Origin: UBA1425 sp045537495
GTDB lineage: Bacteria; Bacillota; Clostridia; Oscillospirales; Acutalibacteraceae
Reading direction: 5' to 3'
Assembly (NCBI GenBank): GCA_045537495.1
Contig: JAZSPN010000138.1
Location: forward strand, 1 to 37,039
Length of the DNA stretch: 37,039 nucleotides
How positions within the stretch are numbered: position 1 is the stretch's first letter; every line of letters begins with the position of its first letter. The notes under the pieces are model-generated. The model worked only from the letters and a program-made list of their open reading frames with translations. It made no database searches and was not told the origin of the DNA. Positions 24,936 to 32,164 of this stretch are shown here, in pieces. The translations under genes and the position numbers were made by a program.

Positions 24936-25428
24936 AATTTTCAAACGCACGGTATTTATTGTTTTCACCGTTCTGTTTGTTGGTTTGATTGCACTGTCTT
25001 TTGTTCCGTCAATATTCGGGTTTATACCGTGCAGTGTCAGCACGGACAGCATGGAGCCCGCTGTAAAAAAAGGCTCATATGTACTTTCGAAACCCGTTGA
25101 ATTCAGCGATATCGCCGTTTCGGACATTCTTCTTTTCGAGGTTCCGAAAACGGGAGAGCGTTTTGTCCGAAGAGTAGCGGACATTTATGAAGACGGGAAA
25201 CAGCTTGTTACGTCGGACGGTGAGATTAACGGTCCGGATCCGATGACTACGGCATACAGCTGTGTTCTCGGCAGGGTTGTTTATTCAGTGCCGTATATCG
25301 GCTATCCGTATTTGTTTGCGGATTCATTAATCGGAAAAACAGTTATCATTCTGTTCTACATAGTGTGGACAGCAATTGAGATTGAGATATACAGATCAGG
25401 AAAAAGGGGAGAGCATCCGAATGAATAA
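24916..25428 (+). CDS. S26B signal peptidase homologue lacking the catalytic histidine
   Basis: A 170-residue protein; ATG 24916 with AGAGG 9 nt upstream, inside the end of the previous gene. It has a membrane helix near residues 11-33, a good serine motif STDSMEP (Ser45), and the downstream SDGEINGPDP segment that aligns with the S26B K/QGD box. At the place where S26B enzymes have T-H-R-V it reads FVRRV (residues 83-87), so the histidine is replaced by Arg85, and the Lys of S26A enzymes is also absent. It may be inactive, a chaperone-like partner of the peptidase encoded just before, or an enzyme with another base. Second membrane helix near 134-155. The last bases overlap the next gene by 8 bp (ATGAATAA). 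Confidence 0.82.
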   Translation: MQKARNKIFKRTVFIVFTVLFVGLIALSFVPSIFGFIPCSVSTDSMEPAVKKGSYVLSKPVEFSDIAVSDILLFEVPKTGERFVRRVADIYEDGKQLVTSDGEINGPDPMTTAYSCVLGRVVYSVPYIGYPYLFADSLIGKTVIILFYIVWTAIEIEIYRSGKRGEHPNE

Positions 25429-26035
25429 AAAGAGATTACTGTGCATTGTGCTGTCACTGACGGCAGTATTCAGTATGCTTTTCATCAAGGACAGTGCGGC
25501 GTGGATTGATACCGAAACAGGTGCACCCCTCGGACAGAGAATAGTTGTTAAAAAGCTTGATTTTGAGCTTAAAGGAAAACTCGGCTCCTATCTCTACTAT
25601 GAAGAAGACGGAGAGCAATATGTGATTTCCGATCAGAACTTTATTATCGACAACAACGGAAAGATAAGCGGAATCAACTATTCTTCCGTTGATACAGAAG
25701 TAAGATGGAGAATCGTGTACGATACACCTTCTGCTGACGGTGTGGTATACTCGGGCAGTGATGCAGAGGACCTTCTTGTCGAGTACGACAGCGGCTGGAC
25801 TTACGACGCGGCCGACGGCTACTTCCACAAGAGCTTTGATGCGGTAGTCGGAAGCTTGCAGTTCAACATTATCAACAAAATCTGCTATAACGGCGAAGTA
25901 ATCAGAAAAGAGGATTATGTTCCCGAGATTGACGGAGTTACAACACCTTTCGAGGGAAATATAAGTGTTGAATTCCAGGCGAAGCAGAAGGATTTTGTCG
26001 AATGGACCGATATTTTCACGATAACGGCACCGTAA
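25421..26035 (+). CDS. Exported subunit with SipW-cognate-like N-terminus
   Basis: A 204-residue exported protein. ATG 25421 follows a GGGGAGAG ribosome binding site and overlaps the previous stop. The N-terminus MNKKRLLCIVLSLTAVFSML is a signal sequence followed by KDSAAWIDTETG, a divergent form of the AWF signature. The mature part is beta-predicted with an acidic surface. Overlap with the preceding peptidase homologue and the 4-bp gap to the next peptidase point to a translationally coupled substrate/peptidase set. Confidence 0.72.
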   Translation: MNKKRLLCIVLSLTAVFSMLFIKDSAAWIDTETGAPLGQRIVVKKLDFELKGKLGSYLYYEEDGEQYVISDQNFIIDNNGKISGINYSSVDTEVRWRIVYDTPSADGVVYSGSDAEDLLVEYDSGWTYDAADGYFHKSFDAVVGSLQFNIINKICYNGEVIRKEDYVPEIDGVTTPFEGNISVEFQAKQKDFVEWTDIFTITAP

Positions 26036-26039
26036 GCGT

Positions 26040-26531
26040 ATGAAGATCAGTATAAAAAGAGTTCTCTTTAACGTATTTACGATAATCACCGTTTTACTGA
26101 CAGTGTTCGTGTCGTACCTTATGATAAGTAAAACTTCGGTTTTCGCAGTACAGACGAACAGCATGATTCCGATAATGGAAAAGAATGCACTCGTTTTCGT
26201 AAAGCCGACGGAGTTTGAAAACCTCAGAACGGGTGATATAATTTCGGCATATTTTCCCGAAGGTGACGGAGTGTTCACACACCGTATCACAGGAATCGAT
26301 AAGGTGAAACGTCAGATAACGACAAAAGGCGATTATAATATGAGCGAGGATCCCGTGCCGACGGATGCCGACAGGATCATCGGCAGATACTGGTTTTCGG
26401 TACCGTATCTGGGATATGTTGCTCTTAATCTGCAAAGCTATCACTTGCTGTTTGCCTTAGCGGGAATTGCACTCCTGCTGATATTAACGAGGGTGATTTT
26501 ACAGATAACGAAAAGACGCAAAGGGCGTTGA
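26040..26531 (+). CDS. SipW-type (S26B) signal peptidase, minimal form
   Basis: A 163-residue peptidase, ATG 26040, only 4 bp after the previous stop and with no clear ribosome binding site, so translation is probably coupled. Features: membrane helix at about residues 10-30, serine motif TNSMIPI (Ser41), THRITGI (His81), TTKGDYNMSEDP box, and a second membrane helix near 132-155 ending in KRRKGR. The catalytic pair is intact. It has no long tail. It is the fifth S26B protein of the locus. Confidence 0.9.
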   Translation: MKISIKRVLFNVFTIITVLLTVFVSYLMISKTSVFAVQTNSMIPIMEKNALVFVKPTEFENLRTGDIISAYFPEGDGVFTHRITGIDKVKRQITTKGDYNMSEDPVPTDADRIIGRYWFSVPYLGYVALNLQSYHLLFALAGIALLLILTRVILQITKRRKGR

Positions 26532-26548
26532 GATTACGGAAAGGAAAG

Positions 26549-26563
26549 CGGTACATAATACCG
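26549..26563 (+). promoter_or_regulatory. Small hairpin next to a ribosome binding site
   Basis: CGGTA (26549-26553) pairs with TACCG (26559-26563) just 5' of the GAGGT ribosome binding site (26565-26569) of the next exported-protein gene. Short, but in the same position relative to the gene start as the stronger hairpins in the first 8 kb. Confidence 0.35.
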
Positions 26564-26576
26564 TGAGGTAAAAAGT

Positions 26577-27656
26577 ATGCAAAAGAAAACCAAAAAGGTA
26601 ACGGCGGCCGTATTGACGGTACTTTTTGTACTGTCGGTCAGCTATTTTGCACTTGTAGCGCCTACAACGGCATGGTATTATCAGGAGAATAATGACAGCT
26701 ATTCCTTCAAGTTCGGCGATTTTGATGTCGAACAGGAAAAGCGTGAAGAAATAACCACTGCAATTCCTCTTCGTGCATCAACGAGATTTGCCGATTCCGG
26801 CGAGATTCTCTTCGACGAGGTAATTCATGTTGTCAAGGTCGATGCCGAGAATACGGGAAAGATGACGGCGCAGGTAGAGGTAGAGGTCAACGAAGGTGAA
26901 AACAATCCCGACGGACTCAGGTGGTTTGTTTACGATACATCGGCGGAGGAAGAAATCCCCGAAGTCACAGAAAGCAGTGTCGCCGAAAAAGGAGCATATA
27001 AGACGGCAATCGAAAATATGCTTTCTTCAAGAAACGTGACACCCGTTAACTATGCTTCACTTACGGGAACGAATGTTGAAGCCGTTTACGAAAGCTATAA
27101 TCAGAGTGCAATTTCGGCACTTGAAGCGCATAATTCGCAAAAGATAATATTCAATTCGCAGGAAAAGAAAGTTTTATACGTGGTTTTCTGGGCAGAGTAC
27201 GGAGAGGTCAAGGATTCTCTCAATGTCGGCAGTGCCGTAACTCTCGGTGATTACGCGGTCGACATCGACTTTGTCGCCGGTCCCTATATGCCCGAAGATC
27301 AGGAAATTATAATCACGAACGATTATCAGGCATCAGCCAACATAGCTCTTTACATCAACGGTTCGTCGAATCCGTACACGGGTGCGTATTACTTCATGAC
27401 GGGTACCGTTGAACAGCAGATGAATGCCACAAACGGCATTATCAGCGTAGCAAACGGTAAAGAGGTCAAAATACGTCTTGATGTCGGAACACGTTTCTCA
27501 CTTTCAATAACCAACAGCGGATTACCCATCAAGTTTGTTATTGATGAAGATAAGGGAACGGTAAGCGGTGTTACCGAAAAGACGGTAACCGGATCGGTCA
27601 CCAATTTCGGAACGAGAATTAGAGTTGTTGAAATCACGGATACAACCCAGTCATAA
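26577..27656 (+). CDS. Exported SipW-cognate-like protein with C-terminal beta domain
   Basis: A 359-residue exported protein; ATG 26577 with GAGGT 8 nt upstream. Signal sequence MQKKTKKVTAAVLTVLFVLS followed by APTTAWYYQENND, a variant of the AWF signature. Residues to about 240 form one domain with KVDAENTGKMTAQVEVEV-like strands, reminiscent of TasA-type folds. The rest (from about IIITNDYQASANIALYINGS) looks like an added beta-sandwich with GTRFSLSITNSG, weakly recalling pilin/isopeptide-type repeat domains. Being larger than the other subunits, it may be an anchor or tip subunit; this is inference. Confidence 0.68.
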   Translation: MQKKTKKVTAAVLTVLFVLSVSYFALVAPTTAWYYQENNDSYSFKFGDFDVEQEKREEITTAIPLRASTRFADSGEILFDEVIHVVKVDAENTGKMTAQVEVEVNEGENNPDGLRWFVYDTSAEEEIPEVTESSVAEKGAYKTAIENMLSSRNVTPVNYASLTGTNVEAVYESYNQSAISALEAHNSQKIIFNSQEKKVLYVVFWAEYGEVKDSLNVGSAVTLGDYAVDIDFVAGPYMPEDQEIIITNDYQASANIALYINGSSNPYTGAYYFMTGTVEQQMNATNGIISVANGKEVKIRLDVGTRFSLSITNSGLPIKFVIDEDKGTVSGVTEKTVTGSVTNFGTRIRVVEITDTTQS

Positions 27657-27687
27657 ACAATGCCATGACAAAAGGAGGAGATGCGTT

Positions 27688-28365
27688 ATGAAAACAAAAA
27701 CCGAAAAAAGAAAGCTGTCCTCTGTAATCGTCGCGGTAGTGTGTTTGTTGGCGGTTGTTTCACTTACACTTGCGATGTTCAGCAGAATCGAGTCTGTCAG
27801 CAGACTTTTCACCGTATCTAACTTTGTGTCCGAGGGAATAGTTTCTTTCGAAGGAACTGACGATATTTCCGAATTCAAAACAGACAGCGGTATTAAGGTG
27901 TCGCTTAACGAAGCCGATGCAAATTATATCGGAAAGCTTCGTGTGGCGGTCAAATACTCGGGCTACGGTGTGGGACTTATCAGAGTACGTATTGTCGAGC
28001 AGTGGAGTACTCTGAGTTCCGACGGTGTACGTCACATCATGCCGTATACTCTGTTCATGCCGTATACAATCGAATCAAAGCATGAAGGCACGGGAAATCA
28101 GAAGGCATGGTTCGATAACAGAGAAGAGGATTACAGATTCTACTATGCAACGCCCGTGACAAGCTCTTCCGACGAGGGAACACAGCTTTCGCTCATAAGC
28201 GGTTTCGATGTCGACAGCATCGATGTCGGAGCAATTGCCGAGGGAACGGAGCTTCACATCGTTGTTGAAACGGAAGTTGTACAGGTCAACCGTTATCCTC
28301 AGTTCTGGGGAGTGGACCGTCTTCCGTGGACGGACGGAAATTCTCTGAACGAAGAACAAATCTAA
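27688..28365 (+). CDS. Exported subunit-like protein, divergent signal
   Basis: A 225-residue exported protein. ATG 27688 is preceded by AAAGGAGG (27671-27678); a closer ATG at 27681 is out of frame. The N-terminus MKTKTEKRKLSSVIVAVVCL continues hydrophobic to LTLAMFSRIESVSRLF, where AMF sits at the place of the AWF signature. The mature part has KLRVAVKYSGYGVGLIRVRI, a beta-strand pattern as in the other subunits, and it ends in acidic residues without an anchor. It probably belongs to the same secreted set. Confidence 0.62.
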   Translation: MKTKTEKRKLSSVIVAVVCLLAVVSLTLAMFSRIESVSRLFTVSNFVSEGIVSFEGTDDISEFKTDSGIKVSLNEADANYIGKLRVAVKYSGYGVGLIRVRIVEQWSTLSSDGVRHIMPYTLFMPYTIESKHEGTGNQKAWFDNREEDYRFYYATPVTSSSDEGTQLSLISGFDVDSIDVGAIAEGTELHIVVETEVVQVNRYPQFWGVDRLPWTDGNSLNEEQI

Positions 28366-28375
28366 TACGACAGAT

Positions 28376-28418
28376 ACCGCAGATTGATATGCCGATGGCA
28401 TTCGGTTTGCGGTGTTTT
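28376..28418 (+). terminator. Long hairpin followed by short T-run (terminator or attenuator)
   Basis: Bases 28376-28393 pair with 28397-28413 over about 16 pairs including a few G-U pairs and one bulged T, closed by a GAT loop, followed by GTTTT. The T-run is short, so termination may be partial. It sits in the 78-bp gap before the gene at 28444. Confidence 0.5.
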
Positions 28419-28443
28419 AACATAACGTGCGAGGAGAATATTT

Positions 28444-29031
28444 GTGAGTAAAGCAGTAAAAAATGTAGTTAAAGCTCAGAACGGCAAAAAGAAGCTTTCG
28501 TTGAGAATAATCATAATATCGGCGGTCGCGGTAATTCTTGCGGTAAGCGCACTGATTGCATCGGTCGGCATACGCAATTATGTTCTGAGGGAATCCGTCG
28601 AATTTACTTATTCGGGAGTTCTTGAGAGTCAGTCTGTACGCACCATCGAAATATCGGAAGAAGAGCAGGCGGAACGTGCAAAAGAAATGAAAATAAGAGG
28701 TCAGAAGTCGAAGTTCGGTTTTTTCTGCAACAACGAGCTTTTTTTCGAGTATCCCACAGCATACGGTCCGCTGATACTTGCAAATATTTCGTCGAATGAC
28801 TGTATTTTCATTGCAACGATCCTGGATGAAGACGGTAACCTTCTTTACCGTTCAAACGGAATTGAGAGCGGAAAATATCTTTCGCAAATAAGGCTTTTTA
28901 ACCCTCCGACCGACGGAAAATACGATTGCAGACTTTATGTTTCTGCTTATGACAAGGAAACGAATGAGCTTTTAGGTGTACAGTATACGGCGATTACACT
29001 TTTGATCGGAGATTATGAAAATGCAGAATAA
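28444..29031 (+). CDS. Membrane-anchored small beta-domain protein
   Basis: A 195-residue protein, GTG 28444 with GAGGAG upstream. A basic N-terminus (MSKAVKNVVKAQNGKKKLSLR) precedes one membrane helix at about residues 22-42, then an extracellular domain. Residues from about 95 (FFEYPTAYGPLILANISSND, then ILDEDGNLLYRSNGIESGKY) form the pattern of a widespread Firmicutes surface domain: N-rich strand, D-x-G-x-x-L-Y-x-S, I-x-x-G. The following gene encodes a protein with the same layout, so the two are probably paralogues. No AWF signature. Possible membrane-anchored base or accessory component of the surface system. Confidence 0.62.
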   Translation: MSKAVKNVVKAQNGKKKLSLRIIIISAVAVILAVSALIASVGIRNYVLRESVEFTYSGVLESQSVRTIEISEEEQAERAKEMKIRGQKSKFGFFCNNELFFEYPTAYGPLILANISSNDCIFIATILDEDGNLLYRSNGIESGKYLSQIRLFNPPTDGKYDCRLYVSAYDKETNELLGVQYTAITLLIGDYENAE

Positions 29032-29575
29032 AAAAGACGGAACCGGGAAAAAAAGCGCGATGTCGACAAAAAAGATAATAATGCTCTCAGTTGCCGTGTT
29101 TCTTTTTTCGGCGGTGGTATCTTTGATCATCACAGCAAATTCGGGAAACAATACGGCGGCAAACATCATAAAGGGCGCCTTTACCGCGGGGGGAGAGGTC
29201 GTTGACGGTACTCTCAGCATAGAAGGAGTCGAACCCGTAGACGATGTTCCCGAGGGCGAAATCAGATATTTCATCAATAAGAACGTTGTTTTTGAAAATG
29301 CGTATACGAGAGGCGATATAATTCTCCAGAATCCCGAAAAATGTGCATATGCACTCCAATTCAGATTTTATCTTGCGGACGGAAGCAGCAACAAGCCGTT
29401 TTATACGTCGGAGATACTGAATCCGGGACAGTACATTAACGAGGACAAGCTTGACAGAGCTATCGAAAAGGGTAAAAATGAATGTACTTATACCGTGACG
29501 GCATATTCTCTTGACGGAGAGAATACCGTGGAGGGTGAGCTCAGCGGATTTCTGAATGTTACGGTTATCAGTTAA
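29021..29575 (+). CDS. Membrane-anchored small beta-domain protein, paralogue
   Basis: A 184-residue protein. Start ATG 29021 is chosen over ATG 29015 because CGGAG (29007-29011) lies 9 nt from the former and only 3 from the latter. It overlaps the previous gene by 11 bp. One membrane helix at about residues 18-38, then an extracellular domain containing IILQNPEKCAYALQFRFYLA and YTSEILNPGQYI, matching the layout of the preceding protein. It is the last + strand gene of the surface locus; a convergent gene overlaps its end by 8 bp. Confidence 0.62.
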   Translation: MQNKKDGTGKKSAMSTKKIIMLSVAVFLFSAVVSLIITANSGNNTAANIIKGAFTAGGEVVDGTLSIEGVEPVDDVPEGEIRYFINKNVVFENAYTRGDIILQNPEKCAYALQFRFYLADGSSNKPFYTSEILNPGQYINEDKLDRAIEKGKNECTYTVTAYSLDGENTVEGELSGFLNVTVIS

Positions 29576-29726
29576 AGCGGTTTAATGCCTTTTCTCTTTC
29601 CAGATCGTTCTTGTACATTATGAGAGCGTGTTGCTGGTTTTTTCTGTATTTTATCGGGAGATGCTTTTTACTCAGCTCCGAGTTGATTTCGGAAATTCTG
29701 GCTTCAAGATACTGTATTTTTGTCAT
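29568..29726 (-). CDS. Small coiled-coil protein of 52 residues
   Basis: The only minus-strand gene I support. The start codon corresponds to CAT at 29724-29726; on that strand AAGGAG is followed 7 nt later by ATG, an ideal ribosome binding site. The product MTKIQYLEARISEINSELSK and the rest is charged, with heptad-like spacing and no membrane helix. Function unknown. It marks the end of the co-directional surface locus. Confidence 0.6.
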   Translation of the reverse strand: MTKIQYLEARISEINSELSKKHLPIKYRKNQQHALIMYKNDLEREKALNRFN

Positions 29727-29817
29727 CGTATCACTCCTTACAGTATTAATCTGTCGTCGTAAAACGGAAAGATACATGAAAAGTTATACACAAAATTCTA
29801 TAAAAAGGAAGATTGTT

Positions 29818-30555
29818 ATGCTGTTTGAAAAAATCGAAATGCAGGGTGCAGGGGAAGTAAGTCTTTGCGCCTACATACTTGACAGTTCGAAAGAAATGCC
29901 CAATATGGAAAAAAGACCTGCAATTCTGGTGTGTCCCGGCGGCGGATATCATTTTTGCTCCGACAGAGAGGCTGAGCCCGTTGCGACGGAGTTCATGTCG
30001 CAGGGTTATAACGCTTTTGTTCTCCGTTATTCCGTAAAAGAGGCTTCCGAGTGGCCGAATCCTCTTACCGATGCGGAAAACGCTATGGAAATCATCAAAA
30101 ACCGTGCCGAGGAATGGAATGTTGACAGCGAAAAGATTGCGGTTATCGGATTTTCGGCAGGCGGACATCTTGCGGCGGCACTTTCTGTAATGGGCAGAAT
30201 CAGACCGAATGCTTCCATTCTCGGATACCCTTGTATACTCGACAGCATCAATCCTATTCTTGCCAACGATCCTCCGTCACTTGATAAATATGTTTCGAAG
30301 GAAACACCGCCCACGTTTATTTTTGCATCGAGTGACGACGGCTGTGTACCGATTGAACATTCGCTTGTATATGCAGGTGCACTTGCGAAAGAAAAGATTC
30401 CCTTTGAAATGCACATTTTCAACGGTGGCGGACACGGATTTTCGGTTGCAAAGCATACCGTCTGTTCAACGAAAGAATCGAGGGCGAATTCAAAGCTTGC
30501 TTCCCGCTGGGTAAAAATGTGTACCGACTGGCTCAATAGAATTTTTGAAATCTGA
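29818..30555 (+). CDS. BD-FAE/acetylesterase-type alpha/beta hydrolase
   Basis: A 245-residue cytoplasmic esterase. The start is ATG 29818 with AAAAGGAAG upstream; the longer frame upstream overlaps the minus-strand gene and has no ribosome binding site. Features: CPGGGYHFCS oxyanion-hole loop (about 39-48), nucleophile elbow GFSAGGHLAA (Ser in the GxSxGG motif), acid residue in SSDDGCVP and catalytic His in NGGGHGF. The order and spacing match BD-FAE/acetyl-xylan-esterase-like enzymes that remove acyl groups from plant polysaccharide fragments. No signal peptide, so it probably acts on imported oligosaccharides. It ends in a strong terminator and appears monocistronic. Confidence 0.88.
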   Translation: MLFEKIEMQGAGEVSLCAYILDSSKEMPNMEKRPAILVCPGGGYHFCSDREAEPVATEFMSQGYNAFVLRYSVKEASEWPNPLTDAENAMEIIKNRAEEWNVDSEKIAVIGFSAGGHLAAALSVMGRIRPNASILGYPCILDSINPILANDPPSLDKYVSKETPPTFIFASSDDGCVPIEHSLVYAGALAKEKIPFEMHIFNGGGHGFSVAKHTVCSTKESRANSKLASRWVKMCTDWLNRIFEI

Positions 30556-30573
30556 ATACGTGAAACAGGAAAA

Positions 30574-30601
30574 GAGTCGGCGAAGAGCCGGCTCATTTTT
30601 T
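30574..30601 (+). terminator. Intrinsic terminator after the esterase gene
   Basis: GAGTCGGC (30574-30581) and GCCGGCTC (30587-30594) form an 8-bp stem with one G-U pair and a 5-nt loop, followed by ATTTTTT. Good rho-independent terminator. Confidence 0.85.
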
Positions 30602-30738
30602 GTCGGAATAAAACGGTTGTATTTGTCACTTTTTAACCAAAAAATACGACATTATGTGTAATTTTGATTAAAGAGTAAAGAATTCGCAAAATTTCCTTAA
30701 AAAGAGTTGAAAATAGTATAGATTTCTTCGGAAACTTG

Positions 30739-30747
30739 TGCTATAAT
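30739..30747 (+). promoter_or_regulatory. Extended -10 promoter of the hydrogenase operon
   Basis: TG-C-TATAAT (TG 30739-30740, TATAAT 30742-30747) is a consensus extended -10 element. No good -35 is seen at 16-18 nt spacing. The rest of the 276-bp gap (30556-30831) holds the esterase terminator, AT-rich sequence and the leader; no gene is seen there. Confidence 0.65.
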
Positions 30748-30831
30748 CATCTATGTATGAAAGCGACTTGTGAAAATGGGTTGCATAGCTACGAAAAACA
30801 AAAATGTATGCTTAAGGAGGCAAATCCGAAA

Positions 30832-31326
30832 ATGCAAAAGAAAATCAGCAAACTTCCGTTTAACGGAACACCGGAGCAGGCTGCAAAGCTTCAGAGTGTT
30901 ATCGAGGAATGCAAGAACGACAAGAGCCAGCTTATGCATGTAATGCAGCAGGCACAGGCGATTTACGGCTACCTTCCCATCGAAGTTCAGGCGATGATCG
31001 CAGAGGGTATGGATGTACCGCTTGAGAAGGTCTACGGTGTATCGACATTCTATGCGCAGTTTGCACTTTCTCCCAAGGGCAAGTACAACATCTCGGTATG
31101 TATCGGTACGGCTTGCTACGTAAAGGGCTCTCAGGAGCTTCTCGACAAGATCTGTGAAAAACTCGGTATTGCACCCGGTGAATGTACGGAAGACGGAAAA
31201 TTCTCTGTTGAGGAATGCCGTTGTATCGGAGCTTGCGGACTTGCTCCTGTATTCACCATTAACGAAGATGTTTACGGAAAAGTAACTCCCGACCAGATCG
31301 ACGAAATTCTTGCAAAATACAACTAA
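30832..31326 (+). CDS. hydC: NuoE-like [2Fe-2S] subunit of electron-bifurcating hydrogenase
   Basis: A 164-residue protein; ATG 30832 with AAGGAGG (30814-30820) upstream. The N-terminal part is the helical NuoE region (QQAQAIYGYLP, STFYAQF); the C-terminal thioredoxin-like part carries the [2Fe-2S] ligands Cys90 and Cys95 (CIGTAC) and Cys131 and Cys135 (CIGAC). In NADH-dependent bifurcating [FeFe] hydrogenases this subunit pairs with the NuoF-like HydB. HydB is encoded about 4 kb downstream in the same operon. First gene after the promoter. Confidence 0.9.
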   Translation: MQKKISKLPFNGTPEQAAKLQSVIEECKNDKSQLMHVMQQAQAIYGYLPIEVQAMIAEGMDVPLEKVYGVSTFYAQFALSPKGKYNISVCIGTACYVKGSQELLDKICEKLGIAPGECTEDGKFSVEECRCIGACGLAPVFTINEDVYGKVTPDQIDEILAKYN

Positions 31327-31350
31327 TACCGACAGAGGGGATCAAACAGT

Positions 31351-31707
31351 ATGAAAATCAGCGAAATCAAAGATTTGCTCGGAGCTTCGGTGCTGTGCGG
31401 AGATGATCACCTGTCAAAAGATATTCTGTCGGCATGCGGCAGCGATATGATGAGTGACGTTCTCGCATACGTAAAGAATCAGGCCGTATTGCTTACGGGG
31501 CTTGTAAATCCTCAGGTTATCAGAACAGCGGTCATGATGGATATGATATGTATCGTATTCGTCAGATCGAAACAGCCTTCAGAGGAAATGATCGAGTTTG
31601 CAAATGAGCACGGACTCACGGTGCTTACAACTCCCATGCGTATGTACGAGGCGTGCGGAAAGTTATATTCTGCAGGACTGAAGGGGAACGGTGAAGTAAA
31701 TGGATGA
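31351..31707 (+). CDS. DRTGG-domain regulatory protein 1
   Basis: A 118-residue single-domain protein, ATG 31351 with GAGGGGA upstream. The pattern (MKISEIKDLLGASVLCGDD, VLLTGLVNPQVIRTAVMMD, TPMRMYEACGKLYSAG) matches stand-alone DRTGG proteins that commonly accompany clostridial hydrogenase and ferredoxin genes. Presumed ligand-binding or regulatory. A second related protein is encoded at 33450. It overlaps the next gene by 8 bp. Confidence 0.78.
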   Translation: MKISEIKDLLGASVLCGDDHLSKDILSACGSDMMSDVLAYVKNQAVLLTGLVNPQVIRTAVMMDMICIVFVRSKQPSEEMIEFANEHGLTVLTTPMRMYEACGKLYSAGLKGNGEVNG

Positions 31708-32122
31708 TTCATTGAAGTTCACCTATTCCGTCGACGGAGATAATTTCACATCGGCGGGGCAGGCATCCGTCAATGTAAAGAAGAATCTTCGTCAGCTCGG
31801 TTTCGATGCCGAAACCATCCGCAGAGTTTCTATTGCCATGTACGAGGGCGAGATCAATATGGTTATCCATGCGGGCGGTGGAGTTGCCGAGGTTCTGGTA
31901 AACGACGACAGCATCGAAATTATCCTTACGGATAACGGTCCCGGCATTTCAAACGTCGAACAGGCGATGCAGGAAGGTTTTTCCACGGCACCCGACAATA
32001 TTCGTTCTCTCGGTTTCGGAGCAGGTATGGGCCTGCCCAACATGAAACGTTATACCGACTCGATGGAGATAGAATCCGAGGTCGGCAAGGGAACAAAAAT
32101 TACGATGAAAGTTTTACTTTGA
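31700..32122 (+). CDS. RsbW-like GHKL ATPase (anti-sigma-factor type)
   Basis: A 140-residue protein with the GHKL ATP-binding fold: N-box YEGEINMVIHA, G1 box DNGPGI and G2 box GFGAGMGLPNMK. No receiver, sensor or dimerisation domain. Such stand-alone ATPases act as serine kinases on partner proteins (RsbW/SpoIIAB type). Start ATG 31700 overlaps the previous gene's end by 8 bp. No STAS-domain partner is in the window. Confidence 0.82.
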   Translation: MDDSLKFTYSVDGDNFTSAGQASVNVKKNLRQLGFDAETIRRVSIAMYEGEINMVIHAGGGVAEVLVNDDSIEIILTDNGPGISNVEQAMQEGFSTAPDNIRSLGFGAGMGLPNMKRYTDSMEIESEVGKGTKITMKVLL

Positions 32123-32164
32123 TTTATCTGAGGCTGTTTTACAGCTTTGAAAGGATCCCTTTTT

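Noticed and set aside
29611..29817. Upstream hydrophobic extension of the esterase
   Set aside because: It lies over the minus-strand small gene and has no ribosome binding site; ATG 29818 has AAAAGGAAG and gives a normal-length esterase.
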